Positions 52,911 through 61,824 of a DNA stretch of 64,000 bases are shown in pieces (positions within the stretch are counted from its first letter, which is position 1; every line of letters begins with the position of its first letter). A program made the position numbers and the translations under genes. The notes under the pieces were generated by a model that did no database searches, had not been told where the DNA came from, and saw only the letters and a list, made by a program, of their open reading frames with translations. Source of the DNA: Akkermansia muciniphila (GTDB taxonomy: Bacteria > Verrucomicrobiota > Verrucomicrobiia > Verrucomicrobiales > Akkermansiaceae); contig NZ_FXYA01000153.1 in NCBI RefSeq assembly GCF_900184965.1, positions 38,315-102,314 of the forward strand, given 5' to 3'.

Positions 52911-53060
52911 CATGTCCGGGAAAGACCCCTGACAAACTGCCTGGACGGTCTTATTATGAAAACCTGGCCTGTGAAACCGGCAGACTGGCGTTTCCGGGCG
53001 GCAACGGCGTCTTGTCCTTCGCCACCATTGAAAAGAGGCCGGTAAGACGCCAGGCTGCTT

Positions 53061-55067
53061 TTATTCCTCTTCCAGAAGCATGCTGCGCAGGGAGTCAAAG
53101 AAGTTCCCGGATTCCTCTTCCGTCGCTTCCGCGTTCATGAGATCCTCCCATTGGGAATATTCCATCAGGTGGGGGGGAATTTCACTGAGGAAGGAGGAAC
53201 GCTGGCAAGGCATGCGGTCTCCGTAGCGCAGGCGCGTGGCGCAATAGGTCAGCATGAGTTTTTCCTGCGCGCGCGTGATGCCTACGTAAAGCAGGCGGCG
53301 TTCTTCGTCGCAATTGCCGTCTTCCAGGGAACGCTTGTGGGGAAGAATGCCTTCCTCCAGCCCCACGAGGTACACTGCCGGGAATTCCAGTCCCTTGGCG
53401 GCGTGCATGGTAATCAGGCATACGCCGGGCTTGTTCTCCACGTCGTCATCATTATCCTCCTTGTCCAGGGTGACCTGGGCCAGGTAGTCCCGGAGGGTTT
53501 TCCCGGGTTGCCAGAAGTTGCGGAGAGAGGCTTTCACATCCCCGATGGACACCAGCCGTTTCTGGATTTCAGCTTCCGTCTTGCACAGGCGCGTGACGTA
53601 TTCACTGAACCCGGTTTCCTCAATAAGCTGCTCCAGGATGTCTCCGAAGTCGGTTTCCTTGTCCTGGAAAAGGTCAATGTATTTTGCAATCAGCTCATTG
53701 AACGCCTGTACGCTGTTGCGTGCGCGGGTGGAAAGGGCCGCCAGGAATTCTTCGTCCTGGAGGGCGGCCCAGACGCTGTTGCCGTGCTCCCGGCTCCAGT
53801 CGATGGCCAGATGGCTGGTCAGCTCGCTGATGCCGCGCGGCGGCGTGTTGAGGATGCGCAGCAGATATTCGTCAGCCTGCGGGTTTTCGATAGTCGCCAG
53901 ATAGGAAATGAGGTCCTTTACCTCCTTGCGGTCGAAAAAACTCTGCGCGCCCACCATGCGGTAGGGAATTTTGTGTTCCCGGAGCGTTTGTTCAATAACG
54001 CGGCTCTGGGTATTGGCCCGGAACAGAATGGCGAAGTCCTCCCAGGGGCGGCCTTCCTGCCTGCGGACGTTTTCAATGTCCGTGATGATGAATTCAGCCT
54101 CTTCCGCGTCTCCGGGCATGGAAATCAGCCGGACGGCTTCTCCACCGCCTTTGTGGGCGCGCAGCGTCTTGTCCCTCCGGCCCAGGTTATGGCGGATCAG
54201 GGCATTGGCCGTGTCCAGAATGGGGGCGGTGCAGCGGTAATTTTCCTCCAGCTTGATGACGGAGGGATTTGGAAAAAAGCGTTCGAATTCCAGGATATTG
54301 CTGATCTGGGCTCCGCGCCAGCCATAGATGGACTGGTCGTCGTCACCCACCACGCAGACATTGTGTTCCGGGCCCACCAGATGGCCCAGCAGGCTCATTT
54401 GGAGACTGTTGGTGTCCTGGAATTCATCCACGGTGATATAGCGGAAGCGCTGTTGCCACGCCTCCCTGACGTCCCGGTGTTCCTTCAGCAATTTGTCCGC
54501 CAGAATCAGCAGGTCGTCAAAGTCCACGGAATTCTGCGCCTGAAGCTCCCGCTGGTAGGAGGCGGCGATGTTGGCCGTCAGGTTGTCTTCAATGGAGTCA
54601 AGGCCCAGGCCGCTGTTTTTCATCCGGCTCATGGAGGAAAGCACGTCCTTGGGCGTGATTTTCTCCGTAATGCCGCCATGGCGCACAATCAGTCGCCGGA
54701 TCAGGCCGCTTTGCTCGGAACCGCTGTAAATGGTGAAATTGGTCTTGTACCCCAGGCGCCCTATGTCCTCTCTCAGGATGCGCACGCAGAGGGAATGGAA
54801 GGTGCTCACCATTATTTGGCGCGCCGCTTTGCGTTCCACCATCTGGCCTACGCGTTCCCGCATTTCCAGGGCAGCCTTGTTTGTGAACGTCACGGCCAGG
54901 ATGCTTTTGGGGCTGATGCCCCGGTCCACCATATGGGCGATGCGGCAGGTGACGGTGCGCGTCTTGCCTGTTCCGGCCCCGGCCAGGATCAGCACGGGCC
55001 CCTGCAGGGTCTGCACGGCCTTCTTCTGGGCCGCGTTCAGGCTCTCCATGGAAAAGGATTTGGCCAT
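53061..55067 (-). CDS. UvrD/PcrA/Rep-like superfamily 1 DNA helicase
   Basis: 668 residues. Motifs in order: Walker A GAGTGKTRTVTCRIAHM, Ia FTNKAALEMRERV, II DEFQDTN, III VVGDDDQSIYGWRGAQ, IV LFRANTQSR, V MHAAKGLEFPAVYLVGLEEG, VI YVGITRAQEKL. A 3'-5' translocase acting in repair or replication restart. Closest in size to Rep/PcrA. The start at 55067 lies directly against the fmt stop at 55068. The C-terminal tail is acidic. Confidence 0.95.
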   Translation of the reverse strand: MAKSFSMESLNAAQKKAVQTLQGPVLILAGAGTGKTRTVTCRIAHMVDRGISPKSILAVTFTNKAALEMRERVGQMVERKAARQIMVSTFHSLCVRILREDIGRLGYKTNFTIYSGSEQSGLIRRLIVRHGGITEKITPKDVLSSMSRMKNSGLGLDSIEDNLTANIAASYQRELQAQNSVDFDDLLILADKLLKEHRDVREAWQQRFRYITVDEFQDTNSLQMSLLGHLVGPEHNVCVVGDDDQSIYGWRGAQISNILEFERFFPNPSVIKLEENYRCTAPILDTANALIRHNLGRRDKTLRAHKGGGEAVRLISMPGDAEEAEFIITDIENVRRQEGRPWEDFAILFRANTQSRVIEQTLREHKIPYRMVGAQSFFDRKEVKDLISYLATIENPQADEYLLRILNTPPRGISELTSHLAIDWSREHGNSVWAALQDEEFLAALSTRARNSVQAFNELIAKYIDLFQDKETDFGDILEQLIEETGFSEYVTRLCKTEAEIQKRLVSIGDVKASLRNFWQPGKTLRDYLAQVTLDKEDNDDDVENKPGVCLITMHAAKGLEFPAVYLVGLEEGILPHKRSLEDGNCDEERRLLYVGITRAQEKLMLTYCATRLRYGDRMPCQRSSFLSEIPPHLMEYSQWEDLMNAEATEEESGNFFDSLRSMLLEEE

Positions 55068-56012
55068 TTATACGTCAAAATGGATATCTTTCAAATTCGG
55101 GTGGCCGGCAATGAGCTGGGAGATATTCATGCGCGTGCTGCCTTCAAGCTGGACGTCTGTCACCAGCAATCCTCCGCTTCCGCAGGCGATCAGAAGCCCC
55201 TGCTCCCCGGCGGAGAGTACCTGGCCCGGTTTCCCTTTCGCTTCCGGGAGGATGGTGAAGCCGGGAAAGATTTTCATGTTGCGGATGCGTTTTTTGCGGT
55301 TCCAATAATTGGTGAAGGTGCCGGGCCACGGGTCATATGCCCGGATCATGCGGCCGATTTCTTCTGCGGGGCGGGTCCAGTCGATTTTTCCGTCCGCCCG
55401 CAGGAGTTTAGGAGCGTATGTAGCTAGGATTTCCTGCTGGCGGATGCGCGTGGCCGTCCCTTTTTCAATGGAATGGATGACGGGCAGCAGCACATCCGGC
55501 GTCATCCTGGCCAGCTTGTCATGCAGCGTGCCTCCGGTTTCCGTGCCTTCCAGGGGAGTGCTGATCTGGGCGATAATGTCCCCGGCGTCCAGCTTCCTGA
55601 CAATGTGCATGATGGTGATGCCCGTTTCTGCATCTCCGGACTTGATGGCGGACTGGATGCAGGCCGCTCCGCGGTGGCGCGGCAGGAGGGAGGCATGGGC
55701 GTTGATGCAGCCCATGGGCGCCATATCAATCACTTCCTGGCTCAGAATTTGCCCGTATGCCATGACCACGATCAGATCCGGATTCAACCTCCTGAGGTTG
55801 CTCAGCGCATCCGGACTGCGCAGGGAATGCGGCTGGAGCACGGGAATGCCCGCTTCCCTGGCAATATTTTTGATGGCCGGGGCTGTAAGCACCTGGTGTC
55901 TGCCGACGGGACGGTCGGGCTGCGTGACCAGGCCTGCCAGATCCGAGTGACGAATCAGGCTGCGGAAGGCGGGAATGGCAATGTCGCCTGTGCCCATAAA
56001 GACGATGCGCAT
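55068..56012 (-). CDS. fmt: Methionyl-tRNA formyltransferase
   Basis: About 314 residues, normal length. Formylates initiator Met-tRNA. The N-terminal domain has MRIVFMGTGDIAIPAF; the catalytic triad is in INAHASLLPRHRG (N104, H106, with S108) and the Asp of KLDAGDI. The C-terminal OB-fold is present. The ATG at 56012 begins at the first strand. It abuts the helicase gene (no intergenic space), so the two are one transcript. Divergent from the GT28 gene. Confidence 0.94.
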   Translation of the reverse strand: MRIVFMGTGDIAIPAFRSLIRHSDLAGLVTQPDRPVGRHQVLTAPAIKNIAREAGIPVLQPHSLRSPDALSNLRRLNPDLIVVMAYGQILSQEVIDMAPMGCINAHASLLPRHRGAACIQSAIKSGDAETGITIMHIVRKLDAGDIIAQISTPLEGTETGGTLHDKLARMTPDVLLPVIHSIEKGTATRIRQQEILATYAPKLLRADGKIDWTRPAEEIGRMIRAYDPWPGTFTNYWNRKKRIRNMKIFPGFTILPEAKGKPGQVLSAGEQGLLIACGSGGLLVTDVQLEGSTRMNISQLIAGHPNLKDIHFDV

Positions 56013-56238
56013 GGCTGGAAGCTTGCCCTGACGGCCTGCGCAGGTCAATGTTAAATCCGATTTTGAGAAGGGAATCATAGGGAGGAAAGGCCGTTTTTTG
56101 CCGTTACTTTCCGCCCGGGAGAGTTGCTGCGGGAAATGTTTGTTCCGGACGCTTCCTGCCCTGGGGCGCTTCCCCTCATGTCCGCCTGACTGCAAGAAGT
56201 TCTTTCCAGTGGAGCGGAATATTGGTATATCCCGTTCT

Positions 56239-57366
56239 ATGCAGAAAGGACGGTTGCCGCGCATTCTGATTGTGACCGCAGGATACGGGGAAGGGCACAA
56301 TTCCGCAGCCAGGGGAGTGCGGGATGCTCTCGCGGGGCGCGCGGAAGTCCGCGTTACGGACCTGTGCGCGGAGGCGATGCCCCGGATGTTCCGCCTGACG
56401 CGCGCCGCCTATCTGTGGACGATTTCCTGCATGCCCCGCCTCTGGAAACTGATGTATGAGGTGAGCGATAAACGCAATATGGCGGAAAAGCCCATCAGGG
56501 GAATCGCCCCCGTGGAGCGTCTGCTGGAACGTCTTCTGCGGGAATGGAAGCCGGATGCCGTAGTCTGCACCTATATGGTATATCCCTACATGCTGGATTC
56601 CCTGGCGTCCCGCACGGGCAGGGCGGTTCCTTACCTGACCGTCGTGACGGATTCCTTCGTCATCAATAAATTATGGCTGTGTTCCGAGTCCCCGCTCTGG
56701 GCCGTGACGGATCCCTGGACAAGGGCCATCATGGAGGAAAAGGGGCTGCCGCAGGACAGGCTGCGCGTTACGGGATTTCCCGTCAATCCCGTTCTGGGGG
56801 CGTTGGCGAAGGAGCATCCTCTTTCCTGGAAGGAAGGGGAGCCGTTCCGGGTGCTTTACTTCGCCCAGCGTTCCGCACGGCATGCCCGGGCGGAACTGGA
56901 GGGTATGCTGGATGCGAATCCCGCCCTGCATGTGACCTGTATTCTGGGGCGCCGGTTCCGGCGCATTTATCCCCGCATCCGGGATTTGCGCGCCAGATAC
57001 GGACGCAGGCTGACGGTGCGCGGCTGGACGCGCCGCGTGCCTTCCTATCTTGCCGCCAGCCATGTAGTGGTCGGGAAAGCGGGAGGGGCTACCGTGCACG
57101 AAGTGCTTGCGGCCGCACGGCCCATGCTGGTGAACTTTCTTCTTCCGGGCCAGGAGGAGGGCAATACCCGTCTCCTGGAAAAACTGGGCGGCGGCGGCCA
57201 TGTGCCGGACGTCCGCGCCCTGGCGTCCGCTCTTCAGGAAATGATGGCGGACGGCGGAGCTCAGTGGCGGCGCATGTATGAAAACCTGCTGCGGGCGGGG
57301 ATGACCGGAGGAAGCGCCGGAATAGCGGATTTGGCCTTGAAACTGGTGGAGGAACATACTAACTGA
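56239..57366 (+). CDS. GT28-type glycosyltransferase (MGDG synthase/UgtP/MurG-like)
   Basis: About 375 residues. The N-terminal motif LIVTAGYGEGHNSAARGVRDAL is the glycine-rich start of diacylglycerol glucosyl/galactosyl-transferases. The segment TYMVYPYMLDSL follows, then VVTDSFVINKLWL and FPVNP. The C-terminal donor-binding end is VVGKAGGATVHEVLAAARPML ... PGQEEGN. The likely role is glycolipid synthesis at the inner membrane using UDP-hexose; MurG-type is less likely because of the N-terminal motif. The ATG at 56239 is chosen; the frame is open about 47 codons upstream. coaX follows 5 bp later. Confidence 0.85.
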   Translation: MQKGRLPRILIVTAGYGEGHNSAARGVRDALAGRAEVRVTDLCAEAMPRMFRLTRAAYLWTISCMPRLWKLMYEVSDKRNMAEKPIRGIAPVERLLERLLREWKPDAVVCTYMVYPYMLDSLASRTGRAVPYLTVVTDSFVINKLWLCSESPLWAVTDPWTRAIMEEKGLPQDRLRVTGFPVNPVLGALAKEHPLSWKEGEPFRVLYFAQRSARHARAELEGMLDANPALHVTCILGRRFRRIYPRIRDLRARYGRRLTVRGWTRRVPSYLAASHVVVGKAGGATVHEVLAAARPMLVNFLLPGQEEGNTRLLEKLGGGGHVPDVRALASALQEMMADGGAQWRRMYENLLRAGMTGGSAGIADLALKLVEEHTN

Positions 57367-57371
57367 TTCCC

Positions 57372-58100
57372 GTGACCTATCTTCTGATTGACAATTCCAA
57401 CACGCGCACCAAGTTCGTGCTCTCTTCGCCGGAAGCTCTGTTGCCGGAACGGTATATGATTCCCACCCGGGAGGTGAGCGGGGAGCGGCTGGACGAGGTG
57501 CTGGCCGGCGTCCGTTATGATGCCGCCGTGGTGTGTTCCGTCGTGCCGCGCGTAGCGGAAGAGCTGAAAAACTGGATTGTCAAACCTTGCCATTTCCTTT
57601 CCTGCGATTCCCGGCTGGGCGTGGGTATCGACTATCCCCATCCGCGCCAGATAGGGGCCGACAGGCTGGCGAACGCCGTAGGCGCCGCGGCTTATTACGG
57701 GTATCCGTGCGTGGTGGTGGATTTCGGCACCGCCGTGACTTTTGACGTGATCGGGCCCCAATGCACCTACATGGGCGGCGTTATTGCGCCGGGGCTTGCC
57801 AGCATGGGGGATTATCTGGAGCGCAATACGGCGCTTCTTCCCGCCATTGACCCCCAGGAGCCGTCCCGCGTCATTGGGACCAGCACAGTAGAGGCCATGC
57901 AATCCGGTGCCGTGTACGGCTACCGGGGGCTGGTGAAGGAAATTCTGGCCCGGCTGGAAGGTGAGCTGGGCGTGCGTCCGGCCGTGGTCGCTACGGGGGG
58001 GGACGCAGCGCTGATCGCCAGGGGAGTGGAGCGCATTGACCATGTGGACTCTGACATTACGCTGAACGGCTTGCGCATAGCCGCCGTGCTGAATCTTTAA
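57372..58100 (+). CDS. coaX: Type III pantothenate kinase
   Basis: 242 residues. First step of coenzyme A synthesis. Motifs: the P-loop-like LLIDNSNTRTKF, VCSVVPRVAEEL, GADRLANAVGAA (family signature), VVVDFGTAVTFDVI, and ATGGDAAL at the C-terminus. GTG start at 57372, 5 bp after the GT28 stop. acpP follows from its own promoter, which suits a link between CoA and the phosphopantetheine-carrying ACP. Confidence 0.94.
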   Translation: MTYLLIDNSNTRTKFVLSSPEALLPERYMIPTREVSGERLDEVLAGVRYDAAVVCSVVPRVAEELKNWIVKPCHFLSCDSRLGVGIDYPHPRQIGADRLANAVGAAAYYGYPCVVVDFGTAVTFDVIGPQCTYMGGVIAPGLASMGDYLERNTALLPAIDPQEPSRVIGTSTVEAMQSGAVYGYRGLVKEILARLEGELGVRPAVVATGGDAALIARGVERIDHVDSDITLNGLRIAAVLNL

Positions 58101-58178
58101 AGAGCGGGCAAAATCGGCTGGAAGCCTGTTGCTTCTGGCGCCGTGGCCGGATGACGCGTAAAAACTCATAAATAGGTA

Positions 58179-58207
58179 TTGCCAATGGCGCATACCCCAT
58201 GTAGTAT
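58179..58207 (+). promoter_or_regulatory. Putative promoter of acpP
   Basis: TTGCCA (58179-58184), a 17-bp spacer and TAGTAT (58202-58207): 5/6 and 4/6 matches to consensus. It ends 24 bp before the acpP ATG in a 131-bp gap. Confidence 0.55.
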
Positions 58208-58231
58208 CAATGAACCTTAACAATAAATATC

Positions 58232-58474
58232 ATGTCTGACAACAGCATCGAAGAAAAAGTAAGAAGTATCATCGTCGACCAACTTGGCGTTGAATCCGAT
58301 AAAGTGACTGCTGATGCGAAATTCATCGAGGATCTCGGTGCTGATTCGCTGGATACCGTTGAACTCGTGATGGCTTTCGAAGAAAACTTTGACATTGAAG
58401 TGCCCGACGAAGAAGCCGAAAAACTTCAGTCCGTGGCCGACGTCGTTGCTTACATCGAAAAGGTTCAGGGTTAA
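58232..58474 (+). CDS. acpP: Acyl carrier protein
   Basis: 80 residues, acidic. The phosphopantetheine attachment Ser is S39 in [17 protein letters not shown]. Carries acyl intermediates in fatty acid synthesis. Length, charge and motif are textbook. It stands alone between its own promoter and a strong terminator, not in a fab cluster. Confidence 0.97.
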   Translation: MSDNSIEEKVRSIIVDQLGVESDKVTADAKFIEDLGADSLDTVELVMAFEENFDIEVPDEEAEKLQSVADVVAYIEKVQG

Positions 58475-58500
58475 GTTACACTGCTAAAATCCTTTATTAC

Positions 58501-58540
58501 AAAAGCGGCTTCCCTGTGCAAGGCAAGGAAGCCGCTTTTT
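58501..58540 (+). terminator. Intrinsic terminator after acpP
   Basis: AAAAGCGGCTTCC and GGAAGCCGCTTTT form a perfect 13-bp stem with a 13-base loop, ending in a run of five T. Starts 26 bp after the acpP stop. Confidence 0.85.
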
Positions 58541-58568
58541 CATGGAAAGCCCCTCTGCCTTTTCTTCC

Positions 58569-59111
58569 ATGAGTGACCTGCCTTCCTTTTCCCGTGACGA
58601 TATCCGCTATGCGGCGGAGATGACGCGGGTGGTGTATGAACCGGACCGCCGCATTGATACTTTTGGCGATACCAGGTTTAATTTTCTTCTCCTCAGCGAA
58701 CTGATGGATGAGGTGAACGTGGTGCGCGTGCGCAGCGGCTGGGTGGAAGCGGAGAAACCGAAAATCATACGGCCTTCCATTTACAATGAAATCAGTACGG
58801 AGGGTTTTTCCGGAGAGGCCAGGCGCTTTTTTGACTGGCTTTCCAAAAATGGGCCGGGCTTTCTGACGCTGCTGGAATACGGATTCAGATTCAAAAGGTC
58901 GGAAGTGAGCGAGGAAATTCTGCATGAACCGCTTGATTCCGTGCGCGGCCGGCTGCTGGATCAGGTGCGCAATGGGGAGGATACGTTCATGGCTCTCATT
59001 GAGGGGGTGGATGACGCATGGGAGGTCTCCCTCTTGAAATTCACGGTGGAAATGATACAAAAATCCCATGAAATCAATATCTTTGACTTCAAGCGCAAAG
59101 GTCTTCTTTAG
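58569..59111 (+). CDS. Conserved-looking protein of unknown function
   Basis: About 180 residues, soluble and charged, no signal peptide. Conspicuous segments: RRIDTFGDTRFNFLLLSELMD, VNVVRVRSGWVEAEKPKII, FLTLLEYGFRFKRSEV and VDDAWEVSLLKFTVEMIQKS. I believe similar proteins of unknown function occur in Planctomycetes and Verrucomicrobia, but I cannot check. The start ATG at 58569 is used because the earlier ATG at 58542 lies directly on the acpP terminator. It overlaps the next gene by 44 bp. Confidence 0.7.
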   Translation: MSDLPSFSRDDIRYAAEMTRVVYEPDRRIDTFGDTRFNFLLLSELMDEVNVVRVRSGWVEAEKPKIIRPSIYNEISTEGFSGEARRFFDWLSKNGPGFLTLLEYGFRFKRSEVSEEILHEPLDSVRGRLLDQVRNGEDTFMALIEGVDDAWEVSLLKFTVEMIQKSHEINIFDFKRKGLL

Positions 59112-59844
59112 CCTTTTGGCGGCGGCTTTCTGCGCTCAGGAAGTTTTGGCGGACGGAGAAAATTATTCCCTCTGGCCGCGCCGTCCGGAGACTCTTGCAG
59201 AAGCCCGCCGCCTGATGGACCGCGGCAGTCTGCCGAAAGCTCTGGAACTGTTGCAGCCCCTGGCGGAACAGGGAGGCGTGGTGGGGAAAGAGGCGAAGGA
59301 ACTCATCGGAAGGCTGCGCATCCGCCAGTTGCTGGATCCCAACGGGCCGGACGTGAGGAAATATACCGTGCGAAAGGGAGATTCCTGGATACGCATGGTC
59401 AGGAAACTGGGTTGCTCCCAGGCCATGATGGTCCACCTGAACGGTCTGATGGATATTCCTGCTCTTCACACGGGAGATGTATTCAAGTACCGGCCTCTGG
59501 ATTTCCATGTAGTGGTAAACGTGCCGGAAAAGGAAATCTGCCTTTACGACGGAACGGATTTTGTCAAGGGATACCCCATCCTCTCCATGAAGGACGGGGG
59601 AAAAAAGAATGTGGAAACGACCGTAAAGGATGAGCAGGCCCCCGTGTCCATCTACAGCAGGCAGTTTCCTTCTGCGGATAAGACGCTGGTGCTGGCGGCG
59701 GGAGGCTATGTCATTGACGCCGCCCGCGGCACGCCCCGCTCGCCGGGGTTTTATCTGAGTCGGCAGGACTGCAATGAACTGGCCATGCTGACCAGGCCGG
59801 GGACGAAGGTGACTATCCTGAGGGGGAAAGGAGAGGAACCGTGA
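59068..59844 (+). CDS. LysM protein with an inactive L,D-transpeptidase-like domain
   Basis: 258 residues: signal peptide ([17 protein letters not shown]), a short helical repeat region ([17 protein letters not shown]), a LysM domain (about 97-142, [19 protein letters not shown]), and a C-terminal domain with the YkuD beta pattern ([24 protein letters not shown]). Where an active enzyme has HGT and SHGC(I/V)R it reads ARGT and SPGFYLS (F228 in place of Cys), so no transpeptidase chemistry is expected. It probably binds peptidoglycan. It is coupled to dtd by a 4-bp GTGA overlap. Confidence 0.8.
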   Translation: MKSISLTSSAKVFFSLLAAAFCAQEVLADGENYSLWPRRPETLAEARRLMDRGSLPKALELLQPLAEQGGVVGKEAKELIGRLRIRQLLDPNGPDVRKYTVRKGDSWIRMVRKLGCSQAMMVHLNGLMDIPALHTGDVFKYRPLDFHVVVNVPEKEICLYDGTDFVKGYPILSMKDGGKKNVETTVKDEQAPVSIYSRQFPSADKTLVLAAGGYVIDAARGTPRSPGFYLSRQDCNELAMLTRPGTKVTILRGKGEEP

Positions 59845-60293
59845 GGCTGGTTATTCAACGCGTCAGTAAGGCCGCCGTTCATATCGGCGGTGTTTGCGTG
59901 GGGGCCGTGGGGCCCGGTCTGCTAATTCTGGCGGGCATTGAAGAGGAGGATACGGAAGAAGATGTGAGCTGGCTTGCCAACAAGGCGGCGGCCATGCGCA
60001 TTTTTTCCGACGCGGACGGAAAAATGAATCTTTCCGTAAAGGAGGTGGGTGGAAGCGCGTTGGTGGTGAGCCAGTTTACGCTGCATGCCTCCACCCGGAA
60101 AGGGAACAGGCCCTCTTTCATCCGCGCTGCGAGGCCTGAGCGGGCCATTCCTCTGTATGAGCTGTTTAAGAAGGAACTGGCGTCTTTGCTGGAAGGCAGG
60201 GTGGAAAGCGGTGAATTCGGAGCGGATATGCAGGTTTCCCTGATTAACGACGGTCCGGTGACCATTTTCATGGACTCCAGGAAAAGAGAGTGA
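59841..60293 (+). CDS. dtd: D-aminoacyl-tRNA deacylase
   Basis: 150 residues. Hydrolyses D-aminoacyl-tRNA (and Gly-tRNA-Ala) to protect translation. The start [15 protein letters not shown] is typical; the SQFTLHA motif (S77, Q78, T80) and the cis-Pro motif in [11 protein letters not shown] are both present. GTG start overlapping the upstream stop (GTGA). It is the last core gene before the rhs island; the following 110 bp hold nothing recognisable. Confidence 0.95.
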   Translation: MRLVIQRVSKAAVHIGGVCVGAVGPGLLILAGIEEEDTEEDVSWLANKAAAMRIFSDADGKMNLSVKEVGGSALVVSQFTLHASTRKGNRPSFIRAARPERAIPLYELFKKELASLLEGRVESGEFGADMQVSLINDGPVTIFMDSRKRE

Positions 60294-60405
60294 TGGGAAG
60301 GGTCTTTATGAACACCATCAAAGAAGCCTATATAGTTAGCTTTACCCCGGTCTCCCTGCTTGCTCTCTATTTTCGTATGAACATAGCAAAATATTGCTGA
60401 TAAAT

Positions 60406-60780
60406 CTATTGCTCCTCCTGAAAATCTGTCCTTGAAAAAGGAGGAATATTATATTTACGTAGATTCGAACCTGGCCCTGAAATAACTAAGGCCGGACGCT
60501 CCACTAGCCGGCCAATATTTCCCGTGGAAGCCGCCTGTCCATAGGGCGAGTAGTCGTAAGCCGCCGCGATACGTCCATCTCCATCGAACACCTCCGTCAC
60601 ATTCTTGTTGAAGTCCATGCCGTAGCAGTAAAGGGTATTATCCTGCACGAGGGCCAGGGGGGCGGGTGGCTGTCGGTTTCAGAGGATCCCACAACAGCGT
60701 GCGGAGCACGTTCCGGCTATTGAGCATGTCCGGGGCGGCTATCTGCAAATAACCCCGGTACAGGTAGCGTTCATGGTTGG
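60406..60780 (-). pseudogene. Orphan Rhs core fragment, frameshifted
   Basis: The minus strand reads NHERYLYRGYLQIA ... LLWDPLKPTATRP in one frame. After a run of six G (60657-60662; five in the other two copies) it continues in another frame with LYCYGMDFNKNVTEVF and AYDYSPYGQAASTG. It then leaves the Rhs consensus and stops at 60406 after about 40 unrelated residues. It lacks the core end (the RDPIAEKGGWNLY part). DNA is very similar to the main copy at 63760-64000. A remnant of an orphan rhs module. Confidence 0.8.
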
Positions 60781-60786
60781 CGACTG

Positions 60787-61086
60787 TTATTTCTGAATTT
60801 TATTTTTAATTAACCGTATATCATTTAACATTGTTATGATATATCCTAATACTATCCAGATTAATATTGTTTCGAAACATATAAAAATATCTGTGATGGT
60901 AACATCAAATTTATCATTTCCATAATATTCTCCATAGGATAAGTTTATTGCGCGCGAGTATTTGTTAAATAGCGTTGTAGAATCATATATCTGGAAATAC
61001 TCTAATATGCCTTTTGATATCCCTATCAGATAACATATCCAAGATATTGCTGGTATTTTTTTAAAAAAATTAATATATTTTTTCAT
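60787..61086 (-). CDS. Small membrane protein, candidate immunity protein
   Basis: 99 residues, AT-rich codons, unlike the core genes. Two hydrophobic segments: about 13-32 (SWICYLIGISKGILEYF) and 66-88 (FICFETILIWIVLGYIITML). No known family recognised. It follows a decayed toxin-like frame that ends just before its ATG and precedes an Rhs core fragment. That is the position of an immunity gene in rhs modules (inference). Confidence 0.55.
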   Translation of the reverse strand: MKKYINFFKKIPAISWICYLIGISKGILEYFQIYDSTTLFNKYSRAINLSYGEYYGNDKFDVTITDIFICFETILIWIVLGYIITMLNDIRLIKNKIQK

Positions 61087-61437
61087 AACTATAATATATC
61101 TTTTACTGTGTTCGTCTGATCTCTACATATTTTTTTCATCATTTTAGCAACTATTAAAATAGCCTCTTTTTTAGCATTTTCTAATGTTCAATTTTTCCCA
61201 TTTCCATAGTTTTTCCAGTCTGATTCTATAATTTCTCATGTAAATTTCCTACCTATTATAAAATATTTCGATATTTTTTACTTTAGCCTTGTTTTATTCA
61301 TTTTTTCCTGTTGTTCGTTGAGCAATTTGCTGAATATCAACAACCAGATTTTTTTTGAAATCTTATGGCAAGATTATTCTATATAATTTTGATTTATTTT
61401 AATAAAATAGCTAAATAAAATTCTTGATTTTTTGCAA
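61087..61437 (-). pseudogene. Decayed Rhs-tip-like coding remnant
   Basis: AT-rich. Broken protein-like pieces in two frames: NLVVDIQQIAQRTTGKNE then a stop; EIIESDWKNYGNGKN then a stop; and TLENAKKEAILIVAKMMKK then a stop just before the small membrane protein gene. The charged helical style is that of secreted-toxin tips. No Rhs core part is attached. I read it as a toxin tip that lost function while its candidate immunity gene stayed open. Confidence 0.5.
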
Positions 61438-61824
61438 TTAAATTTCAAAATTTAACATATCGGCCCATTTTATTAGTACATTCAGCTGTGAGGTTGTATA
61501 TATGCTATAATCATTAAATTTTTCTAGAGCCAATGCAGCCGAATCAGCAACTAAAACAATATCTTTTTTATTTATATATTCATTCCAGGAAAAAATCATG
61601 ATAGCCGGTAGATAATAATGTAATCCGGATATGGAAAGCCAGAAAGGAAATGTGTAATGATTTTGTAGATAATTCGATTCTATTAACGTCCATTCCTTAC
61701 CTTCCAACAGAATAAGTTCTTCATATGATTCTTCGCTAGATATTTTATAACCATATACCAAATCAAAGGAAGGAATAGGGTATATAGGAAATGCGGCTTT
61801 TACTTCTTTAAAAAAATCATCCAT
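61438..61824 (-). CDS. Candidate immunity protein
   Basis: 128 residues, soluble, acidic, rich in aromatic residues. It starts MDDFFKEVKAAFPIYPIPSF and has LEGKEWTLIESNYLQ and SGLHYYLPAIMIFSW. The last motif resembles small immunity-like families (DUF6714-type), though I cannot confirm this. It overlaps the 3' end of the upstream Rhs tip by 8 bp, so the two are translationally coupled, as expected for a toxin-immunity pair. Confidence 0.6.
   Translation of the reverse strand: MDDFFKEVKAAFPIYPIPSFDLVYGYKISSEESYEELILLEGKEWTLIESNYLQNHYTFPFWLSISGLHYYLPAIMIFSWNEYINKKDIVLVADSAALALEKFNDYSIYTTSQLNVLIKWADMLNFEI

Noticed and set aside
52956..53045. A 30-codon frame after the symporter terminator
   Set aside because: Too short, with no family resemblance or ribosome site, and squeezed into a convergent gap.
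60440..60520. tRNA-like piece: GGTTCGAATC on the minus strand near 60460 and a GGCCGG/CCGGCC dyad nearby, suggesting a tRNA or an att site
   Set aside because: The T-arm stem does not pair, and no acceptor or anticodon arm can be built. Best treated as chance or a fragment.
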